Assembly (NCBI GenBank): GCA_964016885.1
Contig: OZ024740.1
Location: 293,785,217-293,849,216, forward strand
Source of the DNA: Eledone cirrhosa
Lineage: Eukaryota > Mollusca > Cephalopoda > Octopoda > Eledonidae
Direction of reading: 5' to 3'
Length of the DNA stretch: 64,000 bases
The notes beneath the pieces are model-generated. The model did no database searches, was not told the DNA's origin, and worked only from the letters and a program-made list of their open reading frames with translations. Both the position numbers and the translations under genes were made by a program. Shown here one piece after another: positions 1 through 11,682 of this stretch (position 1 is the first letter of the stretch; each line of letters opens with the position of its first letter).

Positions 1-19
1 GTCGAGGGAACTCAATAGC

Positions 20-442
20 ATGGACATCGTTGCTTTTTCAGAAATGAGATTGGCAGGTGAGGGTCAATTCACAGAACAGAAGGGAGGATATACCTTCTAT
101 TGGAGTGGTGGAGCAGAGGGTTGTAGGAGAGAGGCAGGGGTCGCATTTGCTGTCAGGAATGGAATCGTCTCAAAGCTGGAAAATCTTCGTTGTGGATTCA
201 ATGATCGGATAATGTCCACGAGAGTCCCTCTGATTCAAAACTGCTTTGTGACTCTGGTCAGTGTGTACGCTCCTACCATGTGTGCCAGTGATGACAAAAA
301 ACTAAGTTTCTACATGTTTGTGAGAGAGGTCATCCATGGTGTACCTTATGCAGACAAGATTGTCATCCTTGGAGATTTTAATGCACGCGTTGGTAATGAC
401 TGTGAAGCTTGGAGTCTGATGGGCAAGCATAGAATAGGTTAG
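20..442 (+). pseudogene. LINE endonuclease domain (APE type)
   Basis: About 140 residues of an exonuclease-endonuclease-phosphatase fold, with SVYAPT and ILGDFNARVGND. The latter holds the catalytic Asp and Asn of this family, which nicks target DNA to prime reverse transcription. The frame ends at a TAG where relatives have an amino acid after G-x-G. The domain is otherwise readable, and the same frame logic resumes downstream (CNNNGLLLLQ). Confidence 0.88.
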
Positions 443-1128
443 TGCAATAACAATGGCCTACTTCTGTTGCAGATGTGCACTGAGATGGATCTTGTTGGGA
501 ACATGCTCTTTCAGCAGAAAGACAAATATAAGACAACTTGGATGCATCCAGGTTCCAAGAAGTGGCACCTTATTGACTTTGTTTTAATGAGGAAACGTGA
601 TATCAGGGTCATACCAATAGAAAGCATAAAGTCTGGATCGGTGAAAATGATGCAGTGATCCACACCTTGCTTGAGGAGAAACAAAAACTGCTGACATCAT
701 TGTTGTGTAAGACACGTTCTGACTTTAGTGACCAGACCTTCAGGCAAATCAAGGCACGTGTGCAACATCGATTGAGAGTCATGCAAGATACTTGGTGGAG
801 CCAAAAGGCTGATAAAATCCAGAAGGCCTCAGATAGACATGATACAAAGCTCTTATACAGTCTGCTCAGAGAGGTGTATGGTCCAACTGGTTCACAAATA
901 TCACCACTTCGCTCCAGGGATGGCAAGGAATTGCTCAGAGATCTGAAGGAAATCCTTATCAGGTGGCATGACCACTTTGATGAGCTTTTCAACAGACCAT
1001 CAGAAATTGATGATGAGTTCATCCGGTCAATTCCATCCAAACCTACAAAGCTGGCAATGGCTGATCCTCTTTCATTTGATGAGGTGGCGAGGGCCATTGC
1101 CAAATTAAACAGCAGCAAGTAATCTGGA

Positions 1129-1899
1129 ATGGATGGACTGAGTGCCAAGATTTTCAAGTGTGTTGGTGATAACTTCTTAAACCGCCTCACTGATCTCCTT
1201 GTGAATGTTTGGAATGAAGAAGATGTGCCACAGGACTGGAAAGATGCATTGATGGTGGTACTTTACAAAGGAAAGGGAGCCAACGATAACTGTGGCAACT
1301 GCAGAGGTATCTCACTGTTATCTGTGGCTGGGAACATCTTGTGCAGGATTTTGTTGGACAGATTGATACAGCACATTGCTGTTGAGGTACTTTCTGAGTC
1401 CCAATGTCGCTTTAGGAATGGCAGAGGCACTGTTGACATGATCTCAGCCAAACAACTTCAAGAGAAATGCATTGAGCAGTGCATGGACTTATACCAATTT
1501 TTTATAGATCTGACCGAGGCATTTGACACCGTTAATCGGAAGGTTTTGTGGGTTATTTTGGAGAGATTGGGCTATCCTGAAAAGTTTGTGAACATTCTGA
1601 AACTCTTCCACGATGACATGCAGGCATGGGTGAATGTTGGAGGTAAACTGTCTGAGCCAATCTCGGTTGAAAATGTTGTCAAGCAGGGTGATATACCTGC
1701 ACCAACTTTGTTTTCCTTGTATTTCGCAATGGTGTATTTCATGGCATTCAGGGATTGTCAACACGGTATCTATTTCAAATATCGCACTTCTGGCAAGTTG
1801 TTTAACCTTAGGTGTCTCACTGCTAACACTAAGGTACTGAGTACCTTGATCAGAGAATTTTTATATGCAGATGATTGTGATCTCTTTGCACACTCCTAG
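1129..1899 (+). pseudogene. LINE reverse transcriptase domain
   Basis: 256 residues containing the fingers motif (WKDALMVVLYKGKG), FRNGRGTVDMISA, the palm FIDLTEAFDTVNR with the first catalytic Asp, VKQGD, and FLYADDCDLFAHS (YADD box with the other two Asp). The preceding frame ends in a TAA at about 1120, right where family members have the K-x-x-G-M-D-G junction. Thumb and C-terminal parts are mostly gone. Confidence 0.9.
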
Positions 1900-2096
1900 A
1901 GTGACATGCAACACCTTATGAATTCTTTTTCCAATGCATGCAGTGCTTTGGGACTGACAATCGGTCTTTAAGAAGACTGTCGTCATGTACCAACCTGCTC
2001 CGGATAAAGTTTTGAATGAACCCTCCATATACGGTCAAAAGCTGAAGGCTGCTGACACATTTGTGTATTTGGGGAGTACTCTGAGTGTGGCCTGCT

Positions 2097-2998
2097 CTCT
2101 GGATGCAGAAGTTGGTCTACATGTTAGTAAGCTAATTTTACTGTAATGAGACTATTTTGAGTTTCTAACTCAATACATGCTTTTGATATATTCGGCTCCG
2201 TTAATTCGTAGAGCTATTTCAATTTTCGTGTAGACCTGGCTGCTAAATTTAGTGATGTGAGTCTGCGCGAAGCGCTAAGTTTGGAAACCATGTGCGTTAC
2301 ATATACACACACTATCCAGTTCTTTATTTTATTTAGAAGTGATCAGGATACTAATTCTTCACCCGCTGATGAGCCAAGAATTTGATATACCTCTTCACAA
2401 ATAATTTTGCGAAACAGTTCCATCAAAAACCGTCCTGGTGAATGGTAGTTACCACAATACTGGTTTGTATTTATTTTTCTTGATTTATTCTCTTAATTTG
2501 AGTCTAGCAAACCCTATTGTCTATAGTTAGTATTTTTTTCACCTTAGCGTTTCTGAAAAAAATACTAACTATAGACAATAGGGTTTGCTAGACTCAAATT
2601 AAGAGAATAAATCAAGAAAAATAAATACAAACCAGTATTGTGGTAACTACCATTCACCAGGACGGTTTTTGATGGAACTGTTTCGCAAAATTATTTGTGA
2701 AGAGGTATATCAAATTCTTGGCTCATCAGCGGGTGAAGAATTAGTATCCTGATCACTTCTAAATAAAATAAAGAACTGGATAGTGTGTGTATATGTAACG
2801 CACATGGTTTCCAAACTTAGCGCTTCGCGCAGACTCACATCACTAAATTTAGCAGCCAGGTCTACACGAAAATTGAAATAGCTCTACGAATTAACGGAGC
2901 CGAATATATCAAAAGCATGTATTGAGTTAGAAACTCAAAATAGTCTCATTACAGTAAAATTAGCTTACTAACATGTAGACCAACTTCTGCATCCAGAG
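2097..2998. repeat. Perfect inverted repeat, 445-bp arms, 12-bp loop
   Basis: Bases 2097-2541 are matched by their exact reverse complement at 2554-2998. I compared the arms by eye along their whole length and saw no mismatch. The loop is 2542-2553. The outer 20-30 bp of the left arm are still LINE coding sequence, so the copy was made after the LINE had inserted. (TG)n follows the right end. No transposon ends or target duplication are evident. Confidence 0.92.
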
Positions 2999-5019
2999 TG
3001 TGTGTGTGTGAGTGAGTGTGTGTACATGTAACTATAAAATTATGTAGCTTCAATACAAATTATATATATATATATATACATACATGCAAAGCTATTTTGA
3101 CAACAGATAACTTTCAACTGGTTTTAATGCGTAAATGAATGGATTAATATGAGACAATCCCTACCTTAGAAATTTAGTAATAACCCACGAACCCGTTGTC
3201 TTCCTGGTATTTGAAAGCAAAGAAAATTATAATACATATTTCTACAATCGAACAACACATTACCGAAGGTCCTACTTCAGTTTATATAAGTCAGCAATTG
3301 ATACGGGCTGAAGTTTTTGTTGTTACTTCTCCTTTAAGCAGACCTATGATTAAAGTTATTTCAACCTTTACCATCCTGGCTTTTAGGGATATCTAGGACT
3401 ACATTATCCAATATATTTCTCTCTCCAGTTTTGAAACACTGATTTGATGATGGTTTGGCTGCTATTTATAGCAGGCAAATCACCTATGAAATCACCTAAA
3501 GAAATCACCTATGGGATGTTGGAACTACAGATAGTGATATGATATGCAGAGTGAGCAAGTGAGCTCTTCTTGATAAGTAGAGAGAGAAAAATAAATTGAA
3601 GATTTTGATGAAAGTAGACAGTAGCTCTGAAATCCCTGTTTTAATTGAATGGGTGGAGCCCTCTCAAGACTGGTTGGATTGGCTGGAGAAGTTTACTATC
3701 ATTATGCTTCACATCATAGTCTTTAGAACACAAAATTTTACTGTGAACTGGATTTGACTGTACAACACAAGGTCCTCTTATTATTAGTAAAGGGAATTTA
3801 ACTTGTAATACAATTTCCTACTATATTCATATACATCTTCAACCAGAAATTTGTATCTCTTGGAAGTAATGGCCATATCTAGCCTTAAAATGCCCTGTTT
3901 AATTATTCCCATTAGATGTACATCTCCTTTATTGATGTTTATATTCAGGACTGCTCAGCTGTTAATGTATTTTGTTCTCCATCTTCTATGTTAAAATATC
4001 TTTTGAAAATCTATGTGTCCAAATTTCTTTTCTATTACTGTTTCCGTCCATTTCTCTATAGTGTATAATTCTCTATAGTGTATAATACGATCAGCTGGCT
4101 TGTGAATTATGTTATCCACTTCTATGTGTATTGTTTACAATTTAAAAAAAAAATAATTTGAAATGATTTTATGTTAAACTTATACATTCTAATTTTTGTG
4201 TCTCTTAATTTGAAAATCATACTACCACCTGCTTCTGTCTATTGTTCTCTCTATACGTTGTTTGAAAATAGTTGTAACTCCTTTTTTTAAATTTCCATTT
4301 TACTCTATCTGTACATGGAGATCTATTTTTATTATTTTCTTTCTATTTGTCATTTCTTTTTCATCTTACTGACAAAATTTGTTTACTGCTATTAAATTGT
4401 TTTCCAATTTCTGTTTGCAAAGTGTAATTCCAAATTTAATATTTAGAATATTTTGATATTTTGATATCTGTTTATATATTCTGTATATCTATTGAATTTA
4501 TTCTTCATATTTCGACTGAAAAAAATCTCGGATTATAAAGTGACTGCAGAAGTTAAATGTTGGTTTGAAGAAAAAAAAATATTAAACATTAATACAATTG
4601 TGACAAAAGAGAATCCAAAGACTCAGTTTTCCTCAACATGTGGGTACTAATAATAAAGTGCAGTAATTTATAAAAGCTTACAAAGAAGTGCTTTTGGCTA
4701 GCTAGCAGTTGCTGAACTGAGAATGATATGTAAATGTAAAGGTACAAGGCTTTATACATATTAACACATGGAATTCCATTCTCAGATCACAGTTTCATTT
4801 CATCAGCTCTTGATCGGCTGCATACATCTTCATTGAGAACAAGAGATATGGAATGACTGTTAACAGTGTGGCTGCTTCAATAGATGGAATTCATTAAAGT
4901 CTGCTGTTTGATATCATATATCAGAGTAGTCTTCATTGAAATTCCTAAGAATTATGTCACAACATAAAAATTTTATTTAGGATTACAACAGGGTAGTAGG
5001 TAATCCAAAATTTCTCTCC
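2999..5019. other. Non-coding AT-rich stretch
   Basis: Apart from (TG)n at 2999-3023 and (TA)n at about 3060-3078 I see no gene, transposon domain or structured repeat here. The few short open frames (for example 3196-3396) have no recognisable content. Confidence 0.6.
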
Positions 5020-5165
5020 ATGACAGAAGACCTGCTTCCCATGTGCACAGACTGAAGCATAGATATAGTAGGCACCTCATAACCACTAAATTCTCTCCCA
5101 CATCCATACACCTCCCGCCACCTAACACCCACTCACATCTGATCACACCACCCTTACACTGTACA
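5020..5165 (+). mobile_element. Possible decayed RTE-like LINE 3' UTR
   Basis: Order and wording resemble the 3' UTR of the 26-29 kb LINE: an ACAGAAGACC start, GTAGGCACCT, then C-rich CACCC tracts. It lacks the conserved GGTTGGTGTTAGGAAGGGCA box and the GAT tail, so the assignment is weak. Confidence 0.35.
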
Positions 5166-5229
5166 GTTGTCATGTTGCTATCACTACAAAAAGCACCCAC
5201 CAGTGGTAATGACAGCTTCACTTGGGGTA

Positions 5230-5899
5230 AGTTTTGAAAGAGTGTTCTGTTAGCTGTGCATAAGTTATGGATGTGTTGCTCATAGATATATTGACACAAG
5301 GATCAAAGCTATATTTAGTAAAAGGTATGTTCACTCCCTTTCTTCTCTGCTTGAAATATTTTTACTATAATAAAGAAAAGAGTGCGGGATTGGGTTCAGA
5401 ATATATTTTTTTACCCCGTTTGTAAAATAAGTTGGATTACTTTGAATAAATAATGAATGAATATTACATAATTTATGTGCTAAATTTCGTGGCTGTTGAT
5501 TAAATATATTTTATAGCTTATTTAAAGACCTTTAAAATTCACTTCTTTAAAATTTTCAAATGTCAACACTTCCGGTTAGTGGCCGTTATATTATAACACT
5601 TATAATATCGCATATATTTCCATCGCTAATTTTCTCCTAATGCAGTTTATATATAATATCGTCTTTTTTTAAATGTATCATGGATTACGTTACTGATTAC
5701 ATAAGACAGTGTAACATAGACTTCGTTCAATTTCTGTGTATATTATGTCAATTTCTGTGTCATACTGACGTTAAGGTATTGTTCTCAAAATAGACAATAT
5801 CAAAATTTCATAGATTTGTTATGTGAGATAATTATGTAAGATAAAGCCTTTACCTTGAAAATAAAATAGTATATATAGAGTAATGTAAATGCTAAAGGG
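5230..5899. other. Non-coding AT-rich stretch
   Basis: I see no open frame, transposon end or structured repeat that I can support in this segment. Confidence 0.55.
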
Positions 5900-6378
5900 T
5901 TAAGGAATTATATTCCGATTAGGGAGATGAAATATTTTGAAAATAAGCATAGAATGAAGGGAACTGACATACAATTGCAGAAACATAGAGCTTTAACTTC
6001 CCAAAATCTCTATACTACCCTCATACTAGCAGATGACTTCAATGGGCATGTTGGACAGCTCCAGCATGGACACACCAGGATACAAGGTGGATATGGTTAT
6101 GGCTTAAGAAATGAAGGAGGAGAGAGTCTTCTTGAATTTTGTGATGCAAGTGACTAACTCTTTGCAACACTAACTTCAGGAAACCTGCCAATCACTTAAT
6201 CACCTACCAATCAGGTGAGTACATAAGCCAGACAGACAGATGGTTACAAGTACTAAGACATTCCCTAGGGAAGAATGTACCCCCAACATAGGTTAGTTGT
6301 TAGTGACATCTCAATAAGCAAGAGTCAGCAGAATGAGACACACTGGAAGGACTGGAAGCTAAAGGACCTTTCACTTTT
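5900..6378 (+). mobile_element. RTE-like LINE, endonuclease part in plus orientation
   Basis: Contains the endonuclease segment ILADDFNGHVGQLQHGHTRI, then GGYGYGLRNEGGESLLEFCD and an ICNTNF-like block. It is the same family as the element at 25835-29378. It breaks off after the K-L-K-D-P stretch that in the complete copy precedes the RT linker. What follows directly is the rest of the same family on the opposite strand. Confidence 0.8.
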
Positions 6379-8106
6379 TTATACAGCTGTCATTCTTCAT
6401 ACACATCACATGACCATACCAACTCAATCTCCTCTTTAGCAATCTCCTGTTAACTGCATCTGATCCTTCTTATACCTAATTTCTCACTTAGTTCGTTTAT
6501 GCTTTGCTGTTTGTGTATATTACTATTACACATCCATTAGAGCATGCATGCTTCGTTCCTTTCCAATCTGTGTAGATCCTCTGCACACAATGCCCAGGTC
6601 TCATTACCATGTAACATTGCTGTTTGTATACAAGCATCATACAATCTACCTTTCATTTTTAGAGAGAAACCTTTTGTGGCTAACAGCGGTATTAGCTCTC
6701 TGAACTTTTTCCATCCCATTCTTACTATGGCTACTGTACTTTCAGAACACCTTCCTCCACTGCTGATTTTGTCACCCAGGTAACGGAAAGTGTCTACTAT
6801 TTCTATAGAACTATCTTGCAGTTGAAGGAGCTAGTATCCAGTGGGCACTTGCTACTTACTGTATATGAGCATCACCCACATAAAACCTTCATTCAAACCT
6901 TCATAGTGATCCCACTACATCCTTTTTATGTACCCATAGCTTGCATTTGGGACATAGAATGGAATTTATACCTGCTCCTTTCCTACACACTGAGCAAGGC
7001 CATTTCCCAGAGGGAGCCTGTGCTCTATATTCATTGTTAATTCTAACCTTGTTGACTGTTCCTCTATACATGGGTTGTATACATTTCACAAGCCACTCAT
7101 CTACATCTAATTTTCTAAGAGCCCACCAGATAATGGAATGGGGGAATTCTGTCAAAGGCTTTCTCCAAGTCAACAAAAGCTAAGTAGAGGGGTTTACTTT
7201 TATCTAGGTACTTCTCCTGTAGTTACCATACAAGTATCTGTGGTACTTTTACCTGGCACAAACCCAAACTACATTTCATCTAGATCAATTTGGTCCCTAA
7301 TCAACTGTGCGATAACTCTTTCTATGACCTTCATGACCTGGTCAACGAACTTAATGCCTCTATAGTTTTCCCTATCTAGAGCATCTCCTTTGCCCTTGTA
7401 GCAGTTAACGATGATACTGCTATGCCAGTCATTTGGTATGACCCCATTCTGTATTACTTGGTTTACTATCCGGGTGACAATAGTATGTCCTATCATTCCA
7501 GATGCTTTCAAAATCTCAGCAACTATCTCCAAAGGCCCAGCTACCTTGCCTGTCTTCATATCTTTGATTGCTTTACTTACTATACTACCACTAACTTGCA
7601 CAGCTGGTCCCTCTGTTGGATCAGCTTGGGGAAAACTATCTTCATTCCATTCATTCTCCTCATTTAGTAGTCTCTCGTAGTGGCACTTCCAAGCTACCAT
7701 CTTATCAGTATCAGTGAGGGCAAGTCCACCATCATCATTATGGACACATTTCTCCCCCAAAATATCACAATTTTCCTTGACACATTGCCTCACAATCCTG
7801 AACAACTCACGTTTTTGGTCCTCGTGTTGTAGAACATGCTTGAACTTTCTATCCTCTGCTTCGCTTCTTGCAAAGTACACTTGTCACCTAGCTCCTCTCT
7901 GGCCACCTGATAGCATTCTTTACTTCCCCCAATCCTGCCATTCTTTCCATGCCTGCCTTTTGGCCTTAATTTTCTCCTCCACCCTACTGTTCCACCACCA
8001 AGTTAATCTGCTCCTCCCTAAAGGTCTGCTCCAGCTACAGATTTCATCTGTTCAGCAGGTTAACTTTCAGGAATTCCCACCGTTCCTCTATATTGTATCA
8101 TTCTAA
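6379..8106 (-). mobile_element. RTE-like LINE, RT to C-terminus in minus orientation
   Basis: Read from 8106 down: linker, KHVLQHEDQKRELFRIVRQ, RT fingers and palm start (7880-7269, NCYKGKGDALDRENYRGIKF), a PHD-type zinc finger remnant (CSVCRKGAGINSILCPKC, about 7000), and the C-terminal FRELIPLLATKGFSLKMKG block (6719-6537). The palm with the YADD box is deleted, and several frameshifts are present. The last about 200 bp of coding sequence and the 3' UTR are missing. Confidence 0.85.
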
Positions 8107-8112
8107 CTTCCC

Positions 8113-8580
8113 TTTCTTATCATCATCATCATCATCATCATCATCGTTTAACGTCCATATTCAAACGCTTGCATGGGTTTGGACGGGAGTTTTCCCACTT
8201 GAGGCAAGAGTGGTTGTCTTGCTCGCATAGGACTGTCTGGCAGGTTTTCTACAGTTGGATGCCCTTCCTAACACCAACCACATTTACAGTGTGGGTCTGG
8301 GAGGTTTTTACCGTGTTGCCTACACGGCCACATTACAGCGTGGACTGTGTGTTTTTTTGTCGTGACACCTACACGATCTCATTTGTTTCGGCCTGGATGG
8401 CGCGGCACCAACATAACTTTACATAGAACGGGGGTGGTGTGGATGGGGTGGGGGTGGTGGTGGTGGGACGGGGTGTATTTTGTTAGAGATGCCTACTGGC
8501 AAGGTGGGTCTTCTCTATTACTGAGTACCGCCAAAGGTCTCGGTCCAGTGACATTGTCTTGGTGAGGTGTAAGTGTGTGA
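8113..8580 (-). mobile_element. RTE-like LINE 3' UTR with GAT tail
   Basis: Reverse complement of the 3' UTR seen at 29000-29378: G-rich stretch, two GTGTGG/CACGACA boxes, the GGAAGGGCATCCA box, and a (GAT)n tail at 8118-8145. It abuts the coding block ending at 8106 in the same orientation, so it is a separate 5'-truncated copy placed upstream of it. Confidence 0.8.
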
Positions 8581-8613
8581 GGTCGGAATATATATATATA
8601 TATTTATATGTAT

Positions 8614-9845
8614 GTAAAATCAGTACAGTTTATGGAAGGGATATATTAGGTTAACGCTTGATATAACAAGAAGAGGGTCTTAACGTGTCGGACGCTAGTC
8701 CTTCATCAGAAGAAAGAATGAGAAATAAGATAGATTGAGAGGATGGAAATGGAAAAAATGTCTTTAGATAAAAATAACAGGTCCATTTATATATATATAT
8801 ATATCATCATCATCATTTAACATCCATCTTCCACGCTAGCATGGGTTAGACGACTTTGCTGCATTTGATGGGAGAATGGTCGGGAGACCATATCTCGGTC
8901 GCACGGAAGCGCCTCTGGCAGGTTTTTTTACAGCTGGATGCTCTTCCTAACACCAACCACATTTACAGTTTGGACTGGGAGCCTTTTCACCGTGTCTCCT
9001 ACATGGCCACCTTACAGTGGGGACTGTTGTGTCATCGACACAGTGGATGGAACGGGAGAGGGAGGATAGAGTAGGGTGTGAGGGTGGGGTGTACATTGGG
9101 TTAAGAGGTGCCTACTGACTATAGGTTTGTATGCAATGGCAGTTGGGTCTTCTGTACAACTGCATGGCACCAAAGGTTTCGATCCAGTGTCATTGTCTTA
9201 GAGAGTTGTAGGTGAGCAAAGTAGTTTTTCTTGGTCTTCCCACTCCATAGCTTCCATCAATTTTCATTGCCCTGCACTTTTTTATACAGCCGTCATCCTT
9301 CATATGCATCACATGTCCATACCAACGCAATCTCCTCTCCAGAACACATTTGATACGTCTCATGCTTAGTATCCCTCTTAATTCATTTATGCTTCGCCTT
9401 TCGCGCACATTACTATTACATGCCATTGGAGCATGCAAGCTTCATTTCTTCCTAATCTAGGCAGGTCTTCAGCACACAATGTCCAAGTCTCACTACCATG
9501 TAATATCACCATTCGTATGCATCATACAATCTGTTTTTCATTTTTAGAGAAAAACCCCTTGTGGCCATTTTTAGAGAAAAACCCCTTGTATTAGCTCTAT
9601 GAACTTTTATATATATATATATATATATAAGAGAAGTTAGGGAGTTTTCCAAGAGATGTCAACATGAATGGACCTGTTATTTTTACCTAAAGACACTTTT
9701 TCCAATTCCACTCTGCCCGTCCCTTCAATCTATCTTATTTCTCATTCTTTCTTCTGATGAAGGACTGGTGTCCAAAACGTTAAGACCCTCTTCCTGCTAT
9801 TTCAAGTGTCAACCAAATATATTCCTTCCATATACCGTACCGATT
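8614..9845. repeat. Inverted repeat pair flanking a LINE tail
   Basis: Arms at 8614-8788 and 9667-9845 are imperfect reverse complements, each with the block TCTTCTGATGAAGGACT and ACGTTAAGACC read toward the outside. (TA)n runs separate each arm from the 3' end of an RTE-like LINE in the middle. The arms contain a hammerhead-ribozyme-like core, described in the findings. Confidence 0.8.
8804..9605 (-). mobile_element. 5'-truncated RTE-like LINE, C-terminus and 3' UTR
   Basis: Starts (on minus) with the LLERRLRWYGHVM-like block (frame 9438-9190, with VLERRLRWYGHVMHMKDDGC), then GVGRPRKT, then the 3' UTR with the GGTTGGTGTTAGGAAGAGCA box and a GAT tail at 8804-8817. The RT is absent. It includes a small internal duplication of the GAGAAAAACCCCTTGT text near 9545-9590. 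Confidence 0.82.
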
Positions 9846-9874
9846 GTGTTGTTATTTCTGTTTACCTTTTACAC

Positions 9875-9905
<31 letters not shown>

Positions 9906-10229
9906 ATGAAGTGAAGTGTTATATTATATATACACAATAGGAATTTAGCTCAATACCATGCTAAATGCATTGAAGCGTTTACAATTATTTCAACCTTTAT
10001 TGCCCATAGAACTGCTTGGTGATAACAAGAGCAAAAAATACTTGTATCAGAGGAAACACATAAATGATACATTCACAGTGCAACCTACCCATGGATTTTT
10101 CCTGTGCACCTGTCTCACATGAAGTTTACCATCTCTGTCTGTCTACATGTGATCTCGCTACATTACTTGTGTTTCTACTTACTCTTTCACAGCATATTAA
10201 ACAAGGCCATTTACTTGATGGTTTCAGAG

Positions 10230-10990
10230 TTCTATCCTATTTCATCATTGTTACATCTGTTTTTCCACACTTGCATATAGGTTGGATGGGTCTTTTTCAG
10301 CACAGCATCACTCCACTCATCACATTCTGTCCTTATCTCTTCTGTGAGTCTCAGCAATTTGAGATCAGCTTTTACCACCTCCACCCAGGTCTTCCTTACT
10401 CTACCTGATCTGTAGCTTCCTTCTGCTGGGATTTCCTGGCACTTTTTCACCCAGTGATCATCATCCATGCACATTATATGCTTATTCCAACACAGTTTTC
10501 TCTCTTGTACACCACCTCTGATTCCTCTTAGACCCAGTTCGTTGAAGCTCTGCCTTTCTCTCACATTTACATTGCACATCCAACAAAGCATGGTTGTTTC
10601 ATTTCTCTCCAGCCTACACAGTCACTGACCATGTTTCATGTAGCATTGCACCTCACACACTGCTATCCTTTTGTATGTAGGGAGAAACATTTTTGTCAAC
10701 AGTGAGTGTCTCTCTAAACTTATTTAGGTTTACTTTGAGCCCCTTTGAATTCAGATTTTATTTCTACATTTTCTGCTATGAGGGCTAGATATCAGCATAC
10801 CAGTGTTCCAATGGATATCCAGTCATGGAGTCCTCTCTTATGACATTGAGGACTATAATGAACAGGATAGAGCTGAGAACAGATACTTGGTGGACTCCTT
10901 CTAGCATACTAAATTAATTGCTGTACTCATTGTTAACTCTCACTTTGCTAACTGCACCCATGTACAGGGCTTATACAGCTCTCAAAGGCC
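10230..10990 (-). mobile_element. RTE-like LINE C-terminal fragment
   Basis: The frame 10591-10232 reads NVRERQSFNELGLRGIRGG, then HIMCMDDDHWVKKCQEIP, and ends KKTHPTYMQVWKNRCNNDE. It is a related but distinct subfamily from the 26-29 kb LINE (WVKKCQEIP in place of CIKKCRAIK). Sequence up to about 10990 retains decayed thumb and RT text. No GAT tail remains. Confidence 0.8.
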
Positions 10991-11682
10991 ATTCAAACTT
11001 CATTTGTGAAAGGGAACAATACAAACGTATACTGACATATTTGATTTTTGCAGTCCATTTAATGAAATACAGAAACATTTATTCTCTATAAATGGTGGCC
11101 CTGTGATTAAGTACTGATGGAATTCAATCCATATCCCAATATGATGATTGACATTGTTAAGGAAACACATTATTGTAATAGCTCAGCATAGAACTTCTGA
11201 TGAAATTTGAATCATTATTGTCTTTCAATTAAAACAGTTTTGTCTATCAATAGTCTCAACTCTAGGATGACATTGTGGAGTAAATCCCTAATATTAAAAA
11301 GGTGGTTTTACAGTTGCAATTTAATTTAATACTTAGGTTGGGTAAATATATTTACTGTCATAAGAGATAGTATAAGTACACCTATATGTTATAAATTCAT
11401 ATTTAATTTGTTTGATTAATGAAAATCATGTAAATAGAGGGAAATTATACATACTATTTTATTGACAATATATTTTATTTATAAAGAAACAATAGGAAAT
11501 GTTAGATAAAGGATATGTTGATTTCAGAAAATATCTATCAACACATGTGAAAAGAAGCAACTATAATTTAGTATTAATATTGAGGAAAGCAATATTCTTT
11601 TTATGATCAAACTACTACATTGAACAGTGAATATCTTATTGAATATTGGAAGGTTGCGTGAATTGCGTGTAGGTATACATGC
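10991..11682. other. Non-coding, downstream of CYP4
   Basis: AT-rich, with no transposon domain I can name. It contains the AATAAA noted at 11474-11479 (minus). Confidence 0.5.
11474..11479 (-). terminator. Candidate polyadenylation signal of the CYP4 gene
   Basis: This is the first AATAAA I see on the minus strand downstream of the P450 stop. If used, the 3' UTR would be about 2 kb long and contain the whole 36-bp minisatellite. A non-canonical signal nearer the stop is equally possible. Confidence 0.25.

Larger units (their letters stand above)
20..2126 (+). mobile_element. Degenerate APE-type LINE, ORF2 remnant
   Basis: Non-LTR retrotransposon reading left to right: an AP-like endonuclease (20-442, GDFNARVGND), a linker (467-1122) and a reverse transcriptase (1129-1899, YADD). 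It is cut at the window start and ends in a GSTLSVACSLDAEVGL stretch (2068-2117) where a long palindrome begins. In-frame stops at about 440 and 1120 and a frame change near 650 make it inactive. It belongs to a different family from the RTE-like LINEs elsewhere in the window; the clade was not determined. Confidence 0.9.

Noticed and set aside
5927..6157. Small host gene suggested by an open frame of 76 codons
   Set aside because: The text ADDFNGHVG and LLEFCDASD matches the endonuclease of the LINE family present in many copies here.
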